Below are positions 55,721 through 64,000 of a stretch of 64,000 bases of DNA, piece by piece. Made by a program: the position numbers and the translations under genes. The stretch's first letter is position 1. Every line of letters begins with the position of its first letter. The notes below the pieces were generated by a model that worked only from the letters and a program-made list of their open reading frames with translations, had not been told where the DNA came from and ran no database searches. Origin of the DNA: JAJYKC01 sp963823105 (GTDB lineage Bacteria; Acidobacteriota; Terriglobia; Bryobacterales; Bryobacteraceae); NCBI GenBank assembly GCA_963823105.1, contig CAWGKC010000005.1:1054001-1118000 (forward strand). Reading direction: 5' to 3'.

Positions 55721-56625
55721 AAGGACCCTCCCACCGGCCGCCGCTTCTCGTACACGCCGTACACGCGGTTGATCGCCTGATGAACCACGATCAAAATCGC
55801 CAGCGCCACTAGAAACAACACGCCGCCTTCCAACTCATGGAAAACTCCGTGCGCCACGCTCGGCGCGTACTCGCTCAGAATCCCCGTCATCGTAACCCGC
55901 CCCGCGTTCGCCGCGATCGCGATCGGCACCGTCGAAACCAGCAGCGCCCCGCGCATCCAAACTTTTTTGTCGAAGAAATACGCGTAGATCAGCGAGAGAA
56001 ACGAAAGCGACAACAGCGACCGGATCCCGCTGCACGCCTCCACCACCGACAAATCCTCGCTCGGCAAATGGAGAATATTGCCGTCGCGCAGCGCCGGAAT
56101 GCCCATCAGGTTCAGCGCCTTCTCCGCCACCGTCGAAGCGAACAACTGCAGCGGCAGCGTGATCTGGCTATAAACGATCCTCGGAATCGGAATCATGAAG
56201 ATGAGCAGGAACAACGGGAACGCCAACGCCCGCAGCAGCGCCGTTCCGCCCATCACCAACAGCACCCCCACCAGCGAAAACAGGAACGCCGTCCGCGACA
56301 GGAACAACTCCGCCATCAATGCGCCCAGCAGCATCTGAATCGCGCCCCAGGCGATCAACGCCAACCCCCAATAATTCGGCTTCGCTTCGATCCGCGCCAA
56401 CTCCGCGCGCCGCGTCCACGCGATGTACCCCGCGATCACCGGCACGAAGAACCCGTGCCCCATGTCCTCGTCCTGGATCCATTGCAGGCCCAGGCGATAA
56501 AAAACCGTGGCGTAACACGCCGTCAGGATCGCGGCGAAAAATACGATGACGGACCAGCGTATCCCTGGACCTGCGCCGGGAACAGCGCTGTCCTCCGGAA
56601 TCGCCCTGGCGGAAATCGTCGACAT
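55717..56625 (-). CDS. Exosortase (EpsH/Xrt family)
   Basis: 302 residues, about eight membrane helices (WSVIVFFAAILTACYATVFY, ALAFPLFLLIFMIPIPRIVY). The catalytic triad of exosortases is present: Cys in SVVEACSGIRSLLSLSF, Arg in AIAANAGRVTMTGIL and His in AHGVFHELEGGVLFLVAL. Exosortases cleave and anchor proteins with PEP-CTERM tails. No PEP-CTERM substrate gene was seen in this window. Forms a two-gene operon with EpsI. Confidence 0.93.
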   Translation of the reverse strand: MSTISARAIPEDSAVPGAGPGIRWSVIVFFAAILTACYATVFYRLGLQWIQDEDMGHGFFVPVIAGYIAWTRRAELARIEAKPNYWGLALIAWGAIQMLLGALMAELFLSRTAFLFSLVGVLLVMGGTALLRALAFPLFLLIFMIPIPRIVYSQITLPLQLFASTVAEKALNLMGIPALRDGNILHLPSEDLSVVEACSGIRSLLSLSFLSLIYAYFFDKKVWMRGALLVSTVPIAIAANAGRVTMTGILSEYAPSVAHGVFHELEGGVLFLVALAILIVVHQAINRVYGVYEKRRPVGGSL

Positions 56626-56635
56626 GGGATCTCTT

Positions 56636-57223
56636 TTAGTTAAACATACCCCGATCCGCCCCGCCCGCGAGTGCGCGAACCACCGCCTCCCGAAACGGTC
56701 CAGTCACCCGCACCACCGGCCCGCCTTCGTACAGCGCCGGCGGCGGCCGTTCGTCCCACACCGCACCCGCCGGATACACCGCAACATGGTCCCAAACAAT
56801 GCTGTCCCGGTCCAGCTCGCCAAGAACGTGCGAGATCAGCCGCCCCTTGTCCCAGAATTGGATGGATGGCGTCCCCGCAGTTCTTCGCAGCGCGGCCGTC
56901 GACGGCGCCGCCCAATCGGTCGGCAGCACCGGCTCCCAAACGATCAATGCCCGCACCGGCTTCCCCGCGAACTCCCGCAGAACTTTCCCGGTTGCAGAGG
57001 CCCCCTGCAAGCACACCGTTCAAGTGGGCGACAACAGCGCCAGCACGCGCACTTCGCCCTTCGCCGCGTTAAACGCGGTTTTCACCGCCGCCGCGTTCTG
57101 TGCCGTCACGCGCGCCAGCGGCGGTTGGCCCGCCGGCGTCTCCGTGCCGCCGTAAAAATAAACCAGCGCCCCAATCGCCGCCAGCGTCGCGCCGCCCGCC
57201 AGAATATGTTTGCCGCCGCTCAT
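56636..57223 (-). CDS. Candidate selenoprotein: thioredoxin-like protein with in-frame UGA (Sec68) in a UxxC motif
   Basis: From the ATG at 57223 the frame runs through one TGA (57020-57022) to a stop at 56636. Both sides are coding in the same frame: an N-terminal membrane segment (ILAGGATLAAIGALVYFYGG), VRVLALLSPT, then [UGA]-TVC, LQGASATGKVLREF, VRALIVWEPVLPTDWAAPST and GTPSIQFWDKGRLISHVLGE. UGA replaces the first Cys of a CxxC motif (SPT-U-TVC), exactly where Sec occurs in thioredoxin-fold redox proteins. A SECIS-like hairpin follows. With Sec the protein is 195 residues. It starts seven bases after the MerT-like gene. It is inferred, not proved, that Sec is inserted. Confidence 0.7.
56989..57018 (-). 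promoter_or_regulatory. SECIS-like hairpin just after the in-frame UGA
   Basis: On the coding strand CGGT, then GTGCT (bulge), TGCAG, loop GGGGCCT, CTGCA and ACCG form a nine-pair stem with a 5-base 5' bulge. The loop opens with G, and it begins 15 bases after the UGA, near the expected distance for a bacterial SECIS element. Confidence 0.55.
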
Positions 57224-57230
57224 TCGAACC

Positions 57231-57578
57231 TCACCGCGCCATCAGATCGGCCGCCGCGTTCGCCATCGCCTGCGGAAAAAAAATCGCCGCGAACACGAAC
57301 GCCGCCGACGCCCACAACAAAATCGCGCTCCACACGCCCGGCTTCCGCTGGCAACGTTTCGCCCTCCACGCCCGATAAAATCCGAAGCCGATAAATAGAA
57401 TGGATGCGCCTAGCAAATACGGCCGCGCCGCCGCGAGAAACGCCGAGCTTCCCGCCGCGCCCGCCGCGAACACGAACGGCAAAATCGGCAGGCAGCAACT
57501 CGACGCCGCCAACACGCTCCCGATCGCCGCGATCCCGGCCAGCGCCCCGCCCGCCGTTGGCTCCGTCTTTGTTCTCAT
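57231..57578 (-). CDS. MerT-like mercuric transport membrane protein
   Basis: 115 residues with three membrane helices. The first helix region carries VLAASSCCLPILPFVF, the vicinal Cys pair plus Pro typical of MerT, and the second is YLLGASILFIGFGFYRAWR. A Cys in KRCQRKPG lies in the loop before the third helix, as in MerT. MerT moves Hg(II) or a related thiol-reactive metal inward. No merA or merR was seen nearby; the redox protein that follows may be its periplasmic partner. Confidence 0.75.
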   Translation of the reverse strand: MRTKTEPTAGGALAGIAAIGSVLAASSCCLPILPFVFAAGAAGSSAFLAAARPYLLGASILFIGFGFYRAWRAKRCQRKPGVWSAILLWASAAFVFAAIFFPQAMANAAADLMAR

Positions 57579-57656
57579 GTCGATTCTCTTAAACGACGGC
57601 CCGCCGTTCCCGTAGTTAACTATCGCACGCTGAACGCCGTCAGCCGGTGCGAACTT

Positions 57657-58022
57657 TCAGGCCGGTTCCTGGTACAGTCCGAGAATGTTTCCGCCGGGAT
57701 CGCGGAATCGCGCCGTGATCTCGGGCGCGTCCGCGCCGATGGGCCGCACGATTTCGCCGCCGTTCGCGACGATGGTCTCGAGCGTCGCGGCGACGCTGTC
57801 GCACCATATATAAACGAGCACCCCAGGCGAAGTGGATGGCGGACGGCCATGTACCCATGCGCCGCTCACTTCGCCGACTCCGTCGTCAAACGCCGTGGCG
57901 CCGTCGCCGCGCCGCCGGATCTTCCAGCCGAACACCCGCTCATAGAACTCCGACGAGCGGGCGATATCGGTTGCGGGAATTTCGAGGTAGCAGATCTTTC
58001 CATTTCCAAGGGTAGGAGGCAT
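57657..58022 (-). CDS. VOC (glyoxalase/bleomycin-resistance) family protein
   Basis: 121 residues: KICYLEIPATDIARSSEFYE, FGWKIRRRGDGATAFDDG, VYIWCDSVAATLETIVANGG and ITARFRDPGGNILGLYQEP, the paired beta-alpha-beta-beta-beta modules of VOC proteins. Metal ligands could be Glu in LEIPAT and in YQEPA. Substrate unknown. ATG 58022 (MPPTLGNGK) is chosen since the fold starts there; the upstream extension is the shadow of the next gene. Confidence 0.85.
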   Translation of the reverse strand: MPPTLGNGKICYLEIPATDIARSSEFYERVFGWKIRRRGDGATAFDDGVGEVSGAWVHGRPPSTSPGVLVYIWCDSVAATLETIVANGGEIVRPIGADAPEITARFRDPGGNILGLYQEPA

Positions 58023-58033
58023 CGTTCTGTCCT

Positions 58034-60655
58034 TCAATCCCAACGTAACGCGACCACCGGATCCACCTGCATCGCGCGGCGCGCCGGCAGATAGCTGGCG
58101 AGCATCGCCACCGCCAGCCATCCAAGCGACGCCAGCGCGAACGACAGCGGATCCAGCGGGCTAACGCCGTATAACAACGCCGACAACATCCGCATCAGAC
58201 CGGCGCTGAGCGCCAAACCGGCGGCAATGCCAACGGCGGTGAGCGCCAAACCGCGAGCCAGCACCATCCACAACACGTCCGCCGCTTGCGCGCCCATCGC
58301 CATTCTTACGCCGATCTCCCGCGTCCGCTGCGCCACCGTGTAGGCCACGACGCCATACAGCCCCACCGCCGCGAGCAGCATCGCCAGGCCGCCGAACGCC
58401 GCCAACAGCGATGCCTGCCAACGGACTTTCCACAGAGATTCGTAGGCGTCCTGTTCCAACGTTTGAATCTCATACACCCGCAAATTGGAATCCACGCGGC
58501 GCAGGATCGTGCGCAGCGGCGCAGTGAATTCGCCCGGAGGGCCGGACGTTTGCACGATTAACGCAATGAATCCCACCCAGGATTGGGCGAGAGGGCGATA
58601 AACGAACGGCCGCGGCGCTTCGTCGAGCGAATCGTACTTGGCGTCCTTCGCCACTCCCGCCACTTGCGCCATCGTGCGCGGCGCTTTGGCGTCGCACCCC
58701 AGCCAGACGGTCTTTCCGATGGGGTCCTGGTCCGGCCAGCGGCGCCGGGCGAAAGTCTCGTTGACGATCACGACGGCCGGCGAGCCGGCCGTGTCGGCGG
58801 AATCAAACTGCCGTCCCCGCGTAATCGGAATGTCCATGGTGCTGAAGTAACCGGGCACGACGATGTTGGAGGCGGCTCTTTGGGGGGGCGCATCGGGTGC
58901 TCCGGCGGTACACACGGAATCGGAAAAGCTCAGCGGCGCGGCGTAGCTCAAGGTGGCGCTGCGCACGCCCGGCGCCGACCGCACGGTTTCGAGCAGCCGC
59001 GCCAGGAACAGCCTGCCGGTGTCCGGCGTGAACTCCGGCTCCGAAACGTAGATGCGCGCGGAAAGGCGGTGGTCCATGGCGAAGCCGGGATCGTTCTCCG
59101 GGGCGTTCCGCAGGGCGCGCACAAGGAGAATGGCGGCGATTAACAATGTCAGCGACAAGGCGACCTGCGCCGCGACATAGACGTCGCGCTTTCTCATGCG
59201 CGGCAGGCCCGCGCCTTCGCCTTTCAACGACGCGGTGAAATCCGGCCGCGATTGCTCGATCGCCGGAGACGCCGAGAACAGCAGCGCGCTGGCGAGGGCG
59301 GCCGCGGCGGCGAACAGGACCACTCGCCAATTCTCGTTCAGGGCGAGCGTCACCGCGCCCACGTGCGGCAGCGCGGGCAGCGAGCGGGCCAGCAATCGGT
59401 TCGCTCCATAGCCGAACAGAAGGCCGAGCGCGGCGCCGCCCGCCGCCAGTACGAATCCTTCGGCCAGGGTCTGGCGCGCCAGCCGCCAGCGCGAAGCGCC
59501 GAGCGCCCGCCGCACGGCCATTTCGTGACGGCGCACGGCGGCGCGCGACAGCAGCAGGTTCGCCACGTTCACGCAAGCGATCAGCAGCACGATGCCGGTG
59601 ACCGTGAGCAGCAGAATGGCGATGGGCGTGGCCACTTGGCGGGCGGCCGGCATCGTGGCGCCCGCCGCGACCGCTACCGTGAGCGCGCCGGGCGGTGCGT
59701 TTTCACGCGGAAACTCGCGCCGCACCTCGGTGTCCACCGATCGCAACTCCGCTTCCGCCGCCCGCGGCGCCATGCCCGAAGCGAGCCGCCCGATCAATTG
59801 CACGCGCGGCCGGTTGCGGTCGCCGGCATTAGTCAGCAGTTCTCTCACATATGCTTGCGCCAGCAGCGGAACCCAAATCTCGGCCGTGTGCGGCGGCGAC
59901 ACGCCGAGAAACCCGCGCGGCGCGACGCCGACGACGCGATATCGCTGGGCCTCGATGCGCACGCGTTGTCCGATCGCGTTCACGCTCCGGCCAAAGCGGC
60001 TCTCCCAAACGCCATCGCTGAGGACGGCCACGGGGTCCGCGCCCGGCCGCTCGTCTTCGGAAGTAAACCAGCGTCCCGCCTGCGCCGGCAATTGCAACAC
60101 GTCCGCGAAATTCGCCGACACGGCCTCGGCCATGACGATCCGGCTCGTGCCGTCGGTGTCGAGCGACGTGGGCTCGTTGTCATAGGCCAGCAGCCCCGAA
60201 AACAGCCCTCCGCCCGGCTCCGCCGCGCGCCTTTGATATTCGAGGTAATCGCGGTAGGAGCACGTCATCTCCTCGCCCGTGCGCCCGATGGCCACCACGC
60301 GATCCGAATGAGGGACGTGCAGCGGCTCCCAGAAAAGCTCGTCCACCAGTGTGAAGACGCTGCTGTTCACTCCGATTCCCAGCGCCAGGCACACCATCGC
60401 GGTCAGCGTGTAGCCCGGATTCCGCCGCAGCACGCGGAAGGCGTAGTGGAGATCCCGCCGCAGGTCCGGCGCCGTCAATCGATGAGGCGAAAGCCGCACC
60501 GCGACGCAACTCAATACCTCCGCCCAATACCAGAGCCGCCCGCCGCCGCGGGCTTCGAACTCCTCGCGCAAATCGCCCGCGATGATTTCACCTTCGCGCC
60601 CCGCGACCAGGCGCCGCAGGAGCCACTCGGCGATCCGTGGCGTCCGCTTAGGCAA
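58034..60655 (-). CDS. ADOP-type ABC permease, intact
   Basis: 873 residues, full-length acidobacterial duplicated orphan permease: an N-terminal extension (RIAEWLLRRLVAGREGEIIA, DLREEFEARG), first helix (LTAMVCLALGIGVNSSVFTL), MacB core (RYRVVGVAPRGFLGVSPPHT), FtsX domain (LLIACVNVANLLLSRAAVRR), a second core (IVVPGYFSTMDIPITRGRQF) and a final FtsX domain (IGVRMAMGAQAADVLWMVLA) ending PARRAMQVDPVVALRWD. It overlaps the PadR gene by eight bases, so the pair is an operon in which PadR probably regulates the permease. Function of ADOPs is not established. Confidence 0.9.
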   Translation of the reverse strand: MPKRTPRIAEWLLRRLVAGREGEIIAGDLREEFEARGGGRLWYWAEVLSCVAVRLSPHRLTAPDLRRDLHYAFRVLRRNPGYTLTAMVCLALGIGVNSSVFTLVDELFWEPLHVPHSDRVVAIGRTGEEMTCSYRDYLEYQRRAAEPGGGLFSGLLAYDNEPTSLDTDGTSRIVMAEAVSANFADVLQLPAQAGRWFTSEDERPGADPVAVLSDGVWESRFGRSVNAIGQRVRIEAQRYRVVGVAPRGFLGVSPPHTAEIWVPLLAQAYVRELLTNAGDRNRPRVQLIGRLASGMAPRAAEAELRSVDTEVRREFPRENAPPGALTVAVAAGATMPAARQVATPIAILLLTVTGIVLLIACVNVANLLLSRAAVRRHEMAVRRALGASRWRLARQTLAEGFVLAAGGAALGLLFGYGANRLLARSLPALPHVGAVTLALNENWRVVLFAAAAALASALLFSASPAIEQSRPDFTASLKGEGAGLPRMRKRDVYVAAQVALSLTLLIAAILLVRALRNAPENDPGFAMDHRLSARIYVSEPEFTPDTGRLFLARLLETVRSAPGVRSATLSYAAPLSFSDSVCTAGAPDAPPQRAASNIVVPGYFSTMDIPITRGRQFDSADTAGSPAVVIVNETFARRRWPDQDPIGKTVWLGCDAKAPRTMAQVAGVAKDAKYDSLDEAPRPFVYRPLAQSWVGFIALIVQTSGPPGEFTAPLRTILRRVDSNLRVYEIQTLEQDAYESLWKVRWQASLLAAFGGLAMLLAAVGLYGVVAYTVAQRTREIGVRMAMGAQAADVLWMVLARGLALTAVGIAAGLALSAGLMRMLSALLYGVSPLDPLSFALASLGWLAVAMLASYLPARRAMQVDPVVALRWD

Positions 60656-60965
60656 GCCGCACCCCCTTCCACATGCGATCGAACATGCCTTTCGTAAGGG
60701 CGAGCGCCTCGATGCCGGGAGGCTCGACGCGAAAGTACCGCCGCGACCGCCCGCCCCGCTCGGCGGTGGGATCGGCGAACCACGAACTCAGATAGCCCTT
60801 CGCCTCCAGCCGGTCGAGCGTCGAGTAAAGGCTCCCGACCGTCACTTTGCGCCCGGCGCGCTTCTCGATTTCGCGCCGGATGGGCACGCCATAAGCGCCC
60901 TCCGCGAGGCGCACGACGGCCAGGAGGACGATCTGTTCGAACTCGCCGAGGTAAGGGTCGCTCAT
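60648..60965 (-). CDS. PadR-family transcriptional regulator
   Basis: 105 residues: MSDPYLGEFEQIVLLAVVRL, YGVPIRREIEKRAGRKVTVG, SLYSTLDRLEAKGYLSSWFA, RSRRYFRVEPPGIEAL. The winged-helix PadR fold with its Tyr-Ser-Leu recognition helix is clear. ATG 60965 starts the family sequence; upstream codons are not conserved. Directly upstream of the ADOP permease. A damaged copy lies at the right edge of the window. Confidence 0.92.
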   Translation of the reverse strand: MSDPYLGEFEQIVLLAVVRLAEGAYGVPIRREIEKRAGRKVTVGSLYSTLDRLEAKGYLSSWFADPTAERGGRSRRYFRVEPPGIEALALTKGMFDRMWKGVRLA

Positions 60966-60985
60966 AATTATTTCTGAATTGTAGA

Positions 60986-61873
60986 TCAAATGGCAGGGCG
61001 CGGGCAAGTGGGCGTCGCGGACGGGCGGGAAATCGCCGCAACCTTCGCGGACGATTCGTCAACGTCGGTGCGCGTGCCCTGAACGAACGAAGTGGATCGG
61101 AGGTTTCCGCGCTGAGCGCGCATCCCCCATACGGCGGTGACGACCGCGGCGGCGAGTGCGGTGACGGGCGCGGTGAACCTTGGATCGTAATCGGAACCGT
61201 CGAACGGAAACTGGAATACACCGGCGTTCGCCGTAGCGTGGCAAAGCGCGGCGGCGAAGACGCTCTCGCCCCCATTGCTGTAGAGCCAGACGAGAAGAAC
61301 GCGCGCCGCCACGGTGAAGAGACATTGCCAGGCGATCCAGGCGGGAGAGCGGTGAGCCTGCCAATAAGGCACGAGGTGCCAGGCGGCCCATACCAACCCC
61401 AATAGAATGCCGGTCTGGAGCGCGTTCCAGCGATCCCGCATGGGACCGGTGATGTAACCGGACCACCCTAACTCTTCGCCGAACGCGGCGATGAGGAACG
61501 CAAGCAGCATCGCGGCGGATGCAGGAAGAGGGAATCGCGGAGTGGGAAGTCGCAGCCCCATCCAGCGCATCAGGCCATAAGAGACGGCCACGAGGGCGGG
61601 CATGAGAAGAACGGCCGGCGCGTACCAGATTTTCGGCGCGATTCGTTGGTAGTCGAAGGACCGCCTCAGCAGCGCGGCCACGCCCGCGGCCCGGTTCTCC
61701 CGGTAAACGAAAATGAGAGCGGCCGCCGCCGGGCAGACGAACATGAGGGAACTCACCGGGAGGCCGGGCAACCATTGTACGGCGGTGAAGGAGCCGGCCA
61801 GCCAGAACGGAAGCGAAAGAGCGAAAACCAGCGAGAAAAATTTTAGCGGCGACCTGCTGCTGGATGCGGCCAT
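60986..61873 (-). CDS. CPBP-family intramembrane metalloprotease
   Basis: 295 residues, about eight membrane helices. Core motifs: FGEELGWSGYITGPMRDRWN (paired Glu), VWAAWHLVPYW (His) and ALCHATANAGVF (second His), the metal-binding set of CPBP (CAAX-prenyl protease-like, bacteriocin-processing type) enzymes. The substrate is unknown. ATG 61873 (MAASSSRSPLKFF) is chosen because hydrophobic sequence starts right after it. It ends 20 bases before the PadR start, same strand. Confidence 0.88.
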   Translation of the reverse strand: MAASSSRSPLKFFSLVFALSLPFWLAGSFTAVQWLPGLPVSSLMFVCPAAAALIFVYRENRAAGVAALLRRSFDYQRIAPKIWYAPAVLLMPALVAVSYGLMRWMGLRLPTPRFPLPASAAMLLAFLIAAFGEELGWSGYITGPMRDRWNALQTGILLGLVWAAWHLVPYWQAHRSPAWIAWQCLFTVAARVLLVWLYSNGGESVFAAALCHATANAGVFQFPFDGSDYDPRFTAPVTALAAAVVTAVWGMRAQRGNLRSTSFVQGTRTDVDESSAKVAAISRPSATPTCPRPAI

Positions 61874-62097
61874 GTTCGAAGGTTCCCGATCAGCATCGAT
61901 CTTGACACCTCCGCTCTCGCTCCGCGAACACGGGGCTCGAGTAGGAAAGGCTGGGTTCGTTTTGGGGACGGGACGGAAGGAAAGGCGCAAGGGACGCACC
62001 GACGCGGCCCCTGTGTCGCCTTCGCAAAGAGGAAGAGGTATCGGGCGCGTTCCGCTCGCCAACATCCCGGAGGCGTCGCGCCGTGGCGCCGCCTCCT

Positions 62098-63288
62098 CTA
62101 CGGCGCCGCGCCCTTGAGCATAAAGACCACGCCGCCGGCCTTCGTTCCACCATAGGTAGTTGTTCCGAAGAGGTTGCCGGCCGGGCCGCGGATCACACCC
62201 GCCGCGGGGTACACCCCATCGGCCCCGCCGGTGAAGTTGTGAAGCACGGTCTCATTGCCGGCCGGGTCCAGCTTGTACACCACGCCCGCGCAGTCGGTAC
62301 CGCCTTCAAGAGTGGTTCCGTACAGATTGCCTGCCGAGTCGCGGATCACGCCTGCGAACGGCAAACACCCGCCGGCCCCACAGGTGAAGTTCCCACAGAT
62401 GAAGCTGTGCAGCACCGTCTCAACGCCCGCTGTGTCCAGCTTGAACACAACGCCAAAGTCCGCTGTGCCGCCGTTCTCAGTGGTTCCATAGAGGTTGCCT
62501 GCCGGGTCGCGAATCACACCCGCGACGGGGAGGCTCCCATCGGTCCCCGTGAAGCTGTGTAGCACCGTGTACTTATGGCTGGCCGGATCGAGCTTGAACA
62601 CCACGCCCTGGGACGCCGTGCCGCCATAGATGGTGGTCCCGTAGAGATTGCCTGCCGAGTCGCGGATCACGCCTGCCAAGGGCAAGCCCCCATCGGCCCC
62701 GCCAGTGAAGCTGTACAGCACCGTCTCAATGCCGGCCGTGTCCAGCTTGTAGATTACACCCCAGTCGGCGATGCCACCGCGGTAAGTCGTGCCGTAGAGA
62801 TTGCCTGCCGAGTCGCGGATCACGCCCGCGTTGGGATAGCGTCCGTCGGTCCCTCCTGCTGTGAAGCTGTGTAGCACCGTCTCAACGCCCGCCGTGTCGA
62901 GCTTGTACACCACGCCCAGGCCCGATGTGCCGCCGCCGAAGGTCGTTCCGTAGAGATTGCCGGCCGGGTCGTGGATCACGCCTGCGACGGGATCGCTTCC
63001 ATCGGTCCTTCCCGTGAAGCTGTATAGCACCGTCTCCTGCGCGGTCGCATCCAGCTTGTACACTACGCCTGCGTTCGCCGCACCACCGTGTTCGGTGGTT
63101 CCGTACAGGTTCCCCTCCGGGTCGCCGGTCACACCTGCGGCCGGCTGGCCCCCGTCGGGATAATGCCCGAATTTGTGCAGCACGATCTCGGTCGGCTCTT
63201 GAGCCATCCCCAGAGCGGCGGACGCTGCCAATAACAGTCCACTGCCGGCCGCTCCCCGCAGCCGCATTCTCCAAAAGTTGACAGCCAT
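62098..63288 (-). CDS. Secreted NLYGTT-repeat (TIGR03803-type) protein
   Basis: 396 residues with a signal peptide (SGLLLAASAALGMAQ). Seven or eight near-identical blocks of about 40-48 residues follow, with the consensus GVVYKLDxAGxETVLHSFTG then GVIRDxAGNLYGTTxxGG. The repeats form a beta-propeller-like surface in related proteins from Acidobacteria and Verrucomicrobia; function unknown. The last repeat ends FMLKGAAP. A partial second copy lies at the right edge. Confidence 0.88.
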   Translation of the reverse strand: MAVNFWRMRLRGAAGSGLLLAASAALGMAQEPTEIVLHKFGHYPDGGQPAAGVTGDPEGNLYGTTEHGGAANAGVVYKLDATAQETVLYSFTGRTDGSDPVAGVIHDPAGNLYGTTFGGGTSGLGVVYKLDTAGVETVLHSFTAGGTDGRYPNAGVIRDSAGNLYGTTYRGGIADWGVIYKLDTAGIETVLYSFTGGADGGLPLAGVIRDSAGNLYGTTIYGGTASQGVVFKLDPASHKYTVLHSFTGTDGSLPVAGVIRDPAGNLYGTTENGGTADFGVVFKLDTAGVETVLHSFICGNFTCGAGGCLPFAGVIRDSAGNLYGTTLEGGTDCAGVVYKLDPAGNETVLHNFTGGADGVYPAAGVIRGPAGNLFGTTTYGGTKAGGVVFMLKGAAP

Positions 63289-63604
63289 TTCGGCTTCCTC
63301 CCCTCCGTCTCTCAGAAGGCTCGCCGGGCGCCGATTGTCGAACGAAGCTGCGAACTCAAACCGTGGCGTAGTCTCGACCCGAGTGACCGGTAAGAACCCG
63401 GAGGGTCGGCATGAGAGGCAGTCGCTTACGCCGGCGGACCCACAGCAGCTTCGGACTCGACAGTCCTTAATCTGATCTCACCATACGCCGAAAGAACGAG
63501 GCTGTCAAGATCTACATTTGATACTCGGAGAAAATGCGAGCGGCGGCCGCCGGGTGCGCCGAGGAGAAGCGAAAGAGTGAAAACCGGCGTGCCGCATTTT
63601 CGCG
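63289..63604. other. Intergenic region upstream of the NLYGTT gene
   Basis: About 316 bases with no supported gene. It should contain the NLYGTT gene's promoter. The stretch GATCTACATTTGATACTCGG near 63510 is AT-richer than the surroundings; no palindrome was identified. Confidence 0.4.
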
Positions 63605-63768
63605 GAGACCGCCCCGCTCGGCGGTGGGATCGGCGAACCATGAACTCAGATATCCCTTCGCCTCCAGCCGGTCGAGCGTGGAGTAAAGGCTCCCGAAGCG
63701 CCCTCCGCCAGCCGCACGACGGCCAGGAGGACGATCTGTTCGAACTCGCCGAGGTAAGGGTCGCTCAT
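63605..63768 (-). pseudogene. Truncated PadR-family regulator remnant
   Basis: Begins MSDPYLGEFEQIVLLAVVRL then LAEGA, identical to the intact PadR at 60648-60965. About 55-58 bases are then missing (the YGVPIRREIEKRAG stretch), which breaks the frame; the following GSLYSTLDRLEAKGYLSSWF, ADPTAERGG is in another frame, and the C-terminal part is gone. A deleted duplicate, not a working gene. Confidence 0.8.
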
Positions 63769-63865
63769 GATTATTTCTGAATTGTAGACCAAATGGAGGC
63801 GCGCGGGCAAGGGGGTGGCGCAGGCCGCGCATCGGACGCCGGTGGAGAGGCGCGCGCCGCCTCCT

Positions 63866-64000
63866 CTATGGCGCCGCGCCCTGGAGCATAAAGACCACGC
63901 CGCCGCCCTTCGTTCCACCGAAGGTAGTTGTTCCGAAGAGGTTGCCGGCCGGGCCGCGGATCACACCCGCGAAGGGGCCACCCCCGTCGTCTCCTCCGGT
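63866..64000 (-). CDS. C-terminal part of a second NLYGTT-repeat protein (runs off window)
   Basis: Frame open from the window end: GDDGGGPFAGVIRGPAGNLF, GTTTFGGTKGGGVVFMLQG, ending AAP with the stop at 63866-63868. It matches the last repeat of the gene at 62098-63288 (FGTTTYGGTKAGGVVFML). The gene's 5' part lies beyond the window. Confidence 0.85.
   Translation of the reverse strand, partial: TGGDDGGGPFAGVIRGPAGNLFGTTTFGGTKGGGVVFMLQGAAP

Overview
The window is 64 kb of high-GC bacterial DNA that looks like an acidobacterium of the Solibacter/Bryobacter type. This rests on gene content, not on a marker gene: two ADOP-type MacB/FtsX permeases (one with a PadR regulator), a carboxypeptidase-regulatory TonB-type receptor, a two-component-propeller histidine kinase, secreted proteins with NLYGTT repeats, an exosortase/EpsI pair, many small toxin-antitoxin pairs and a likely selenoprotein. 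No rRNA, tRNA or CRISPR array was seen.

Layout. 0-7.3 kb: end of a Gly-rich protein, an S9 peptidase, a beta-helix protein and a YfhO-like membrane protein. 7.4-11.5 kb: a BrnT/BrnA pair with a broken toxin, a Fur-family regulator overlapping a likely operon with an FHA-GAF-SpoIIE phosphatase, and a DUF433/DUF5615 pair. 11.6-15.2 kb: ADOP permease and metallophosphoesterase. 15.2-28.6 kb: a secreted BNR/VPS10-type protein, then a sensor kinase/response regulator pair followed by a complete RND efflux operon (pump, adaptor, TolC-like channel), which the pair may control. 28.7-38.3 kb: small secreted protein, ParDE pair, nitrilase, DUF1801 protein, and a duplicated secreted-protein gene (one copy intact, one decayed) flanking an AsmA-like gene, then a PAP2 phosphatase. 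38-42.5 kb: TonB-type receptor, and a YceI gene next to a b561-like membrane gene.

43-51.2 kb is a likely defence island: a type II restriction-modification system (ApaLI-like nuclease plus C5 methyltransferase) divergent from a three-gene module (secreted Ig-like protein, small membrane protein, caspase-like protease with an EF-hand loop and a propeller-like C-terminus). The caspase gene is cut by a 1,724-bp ISL3-family insertion with an 8-bp target duplication; removing the insertion restores one 999-codon frame.

52.4-64 kb: ispG, an RMD1-like protein, two GC-rich repeat blocks, EpsI/exosortase, a MerT-like protein paired with a candidate selenoprotein (in-frame UGA in a UxxC motif followed by a SECIS-like hairpin), a VOC protein, an intact ADOP permease with its PadR regulator, a CPBP protease and a partly duplicated PadR/NLYGTT region.

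Ten reading frames or frame junctions in the first 42 kb break by what is always a net +1 base. That one-sided pattern suggests base-insertion errors in the sequence at least as strongly as real gene decay. The duplicated gene at 32.5-34.1 kb, by contrast, carries base losses against its intact twin and is a true pseudogene.
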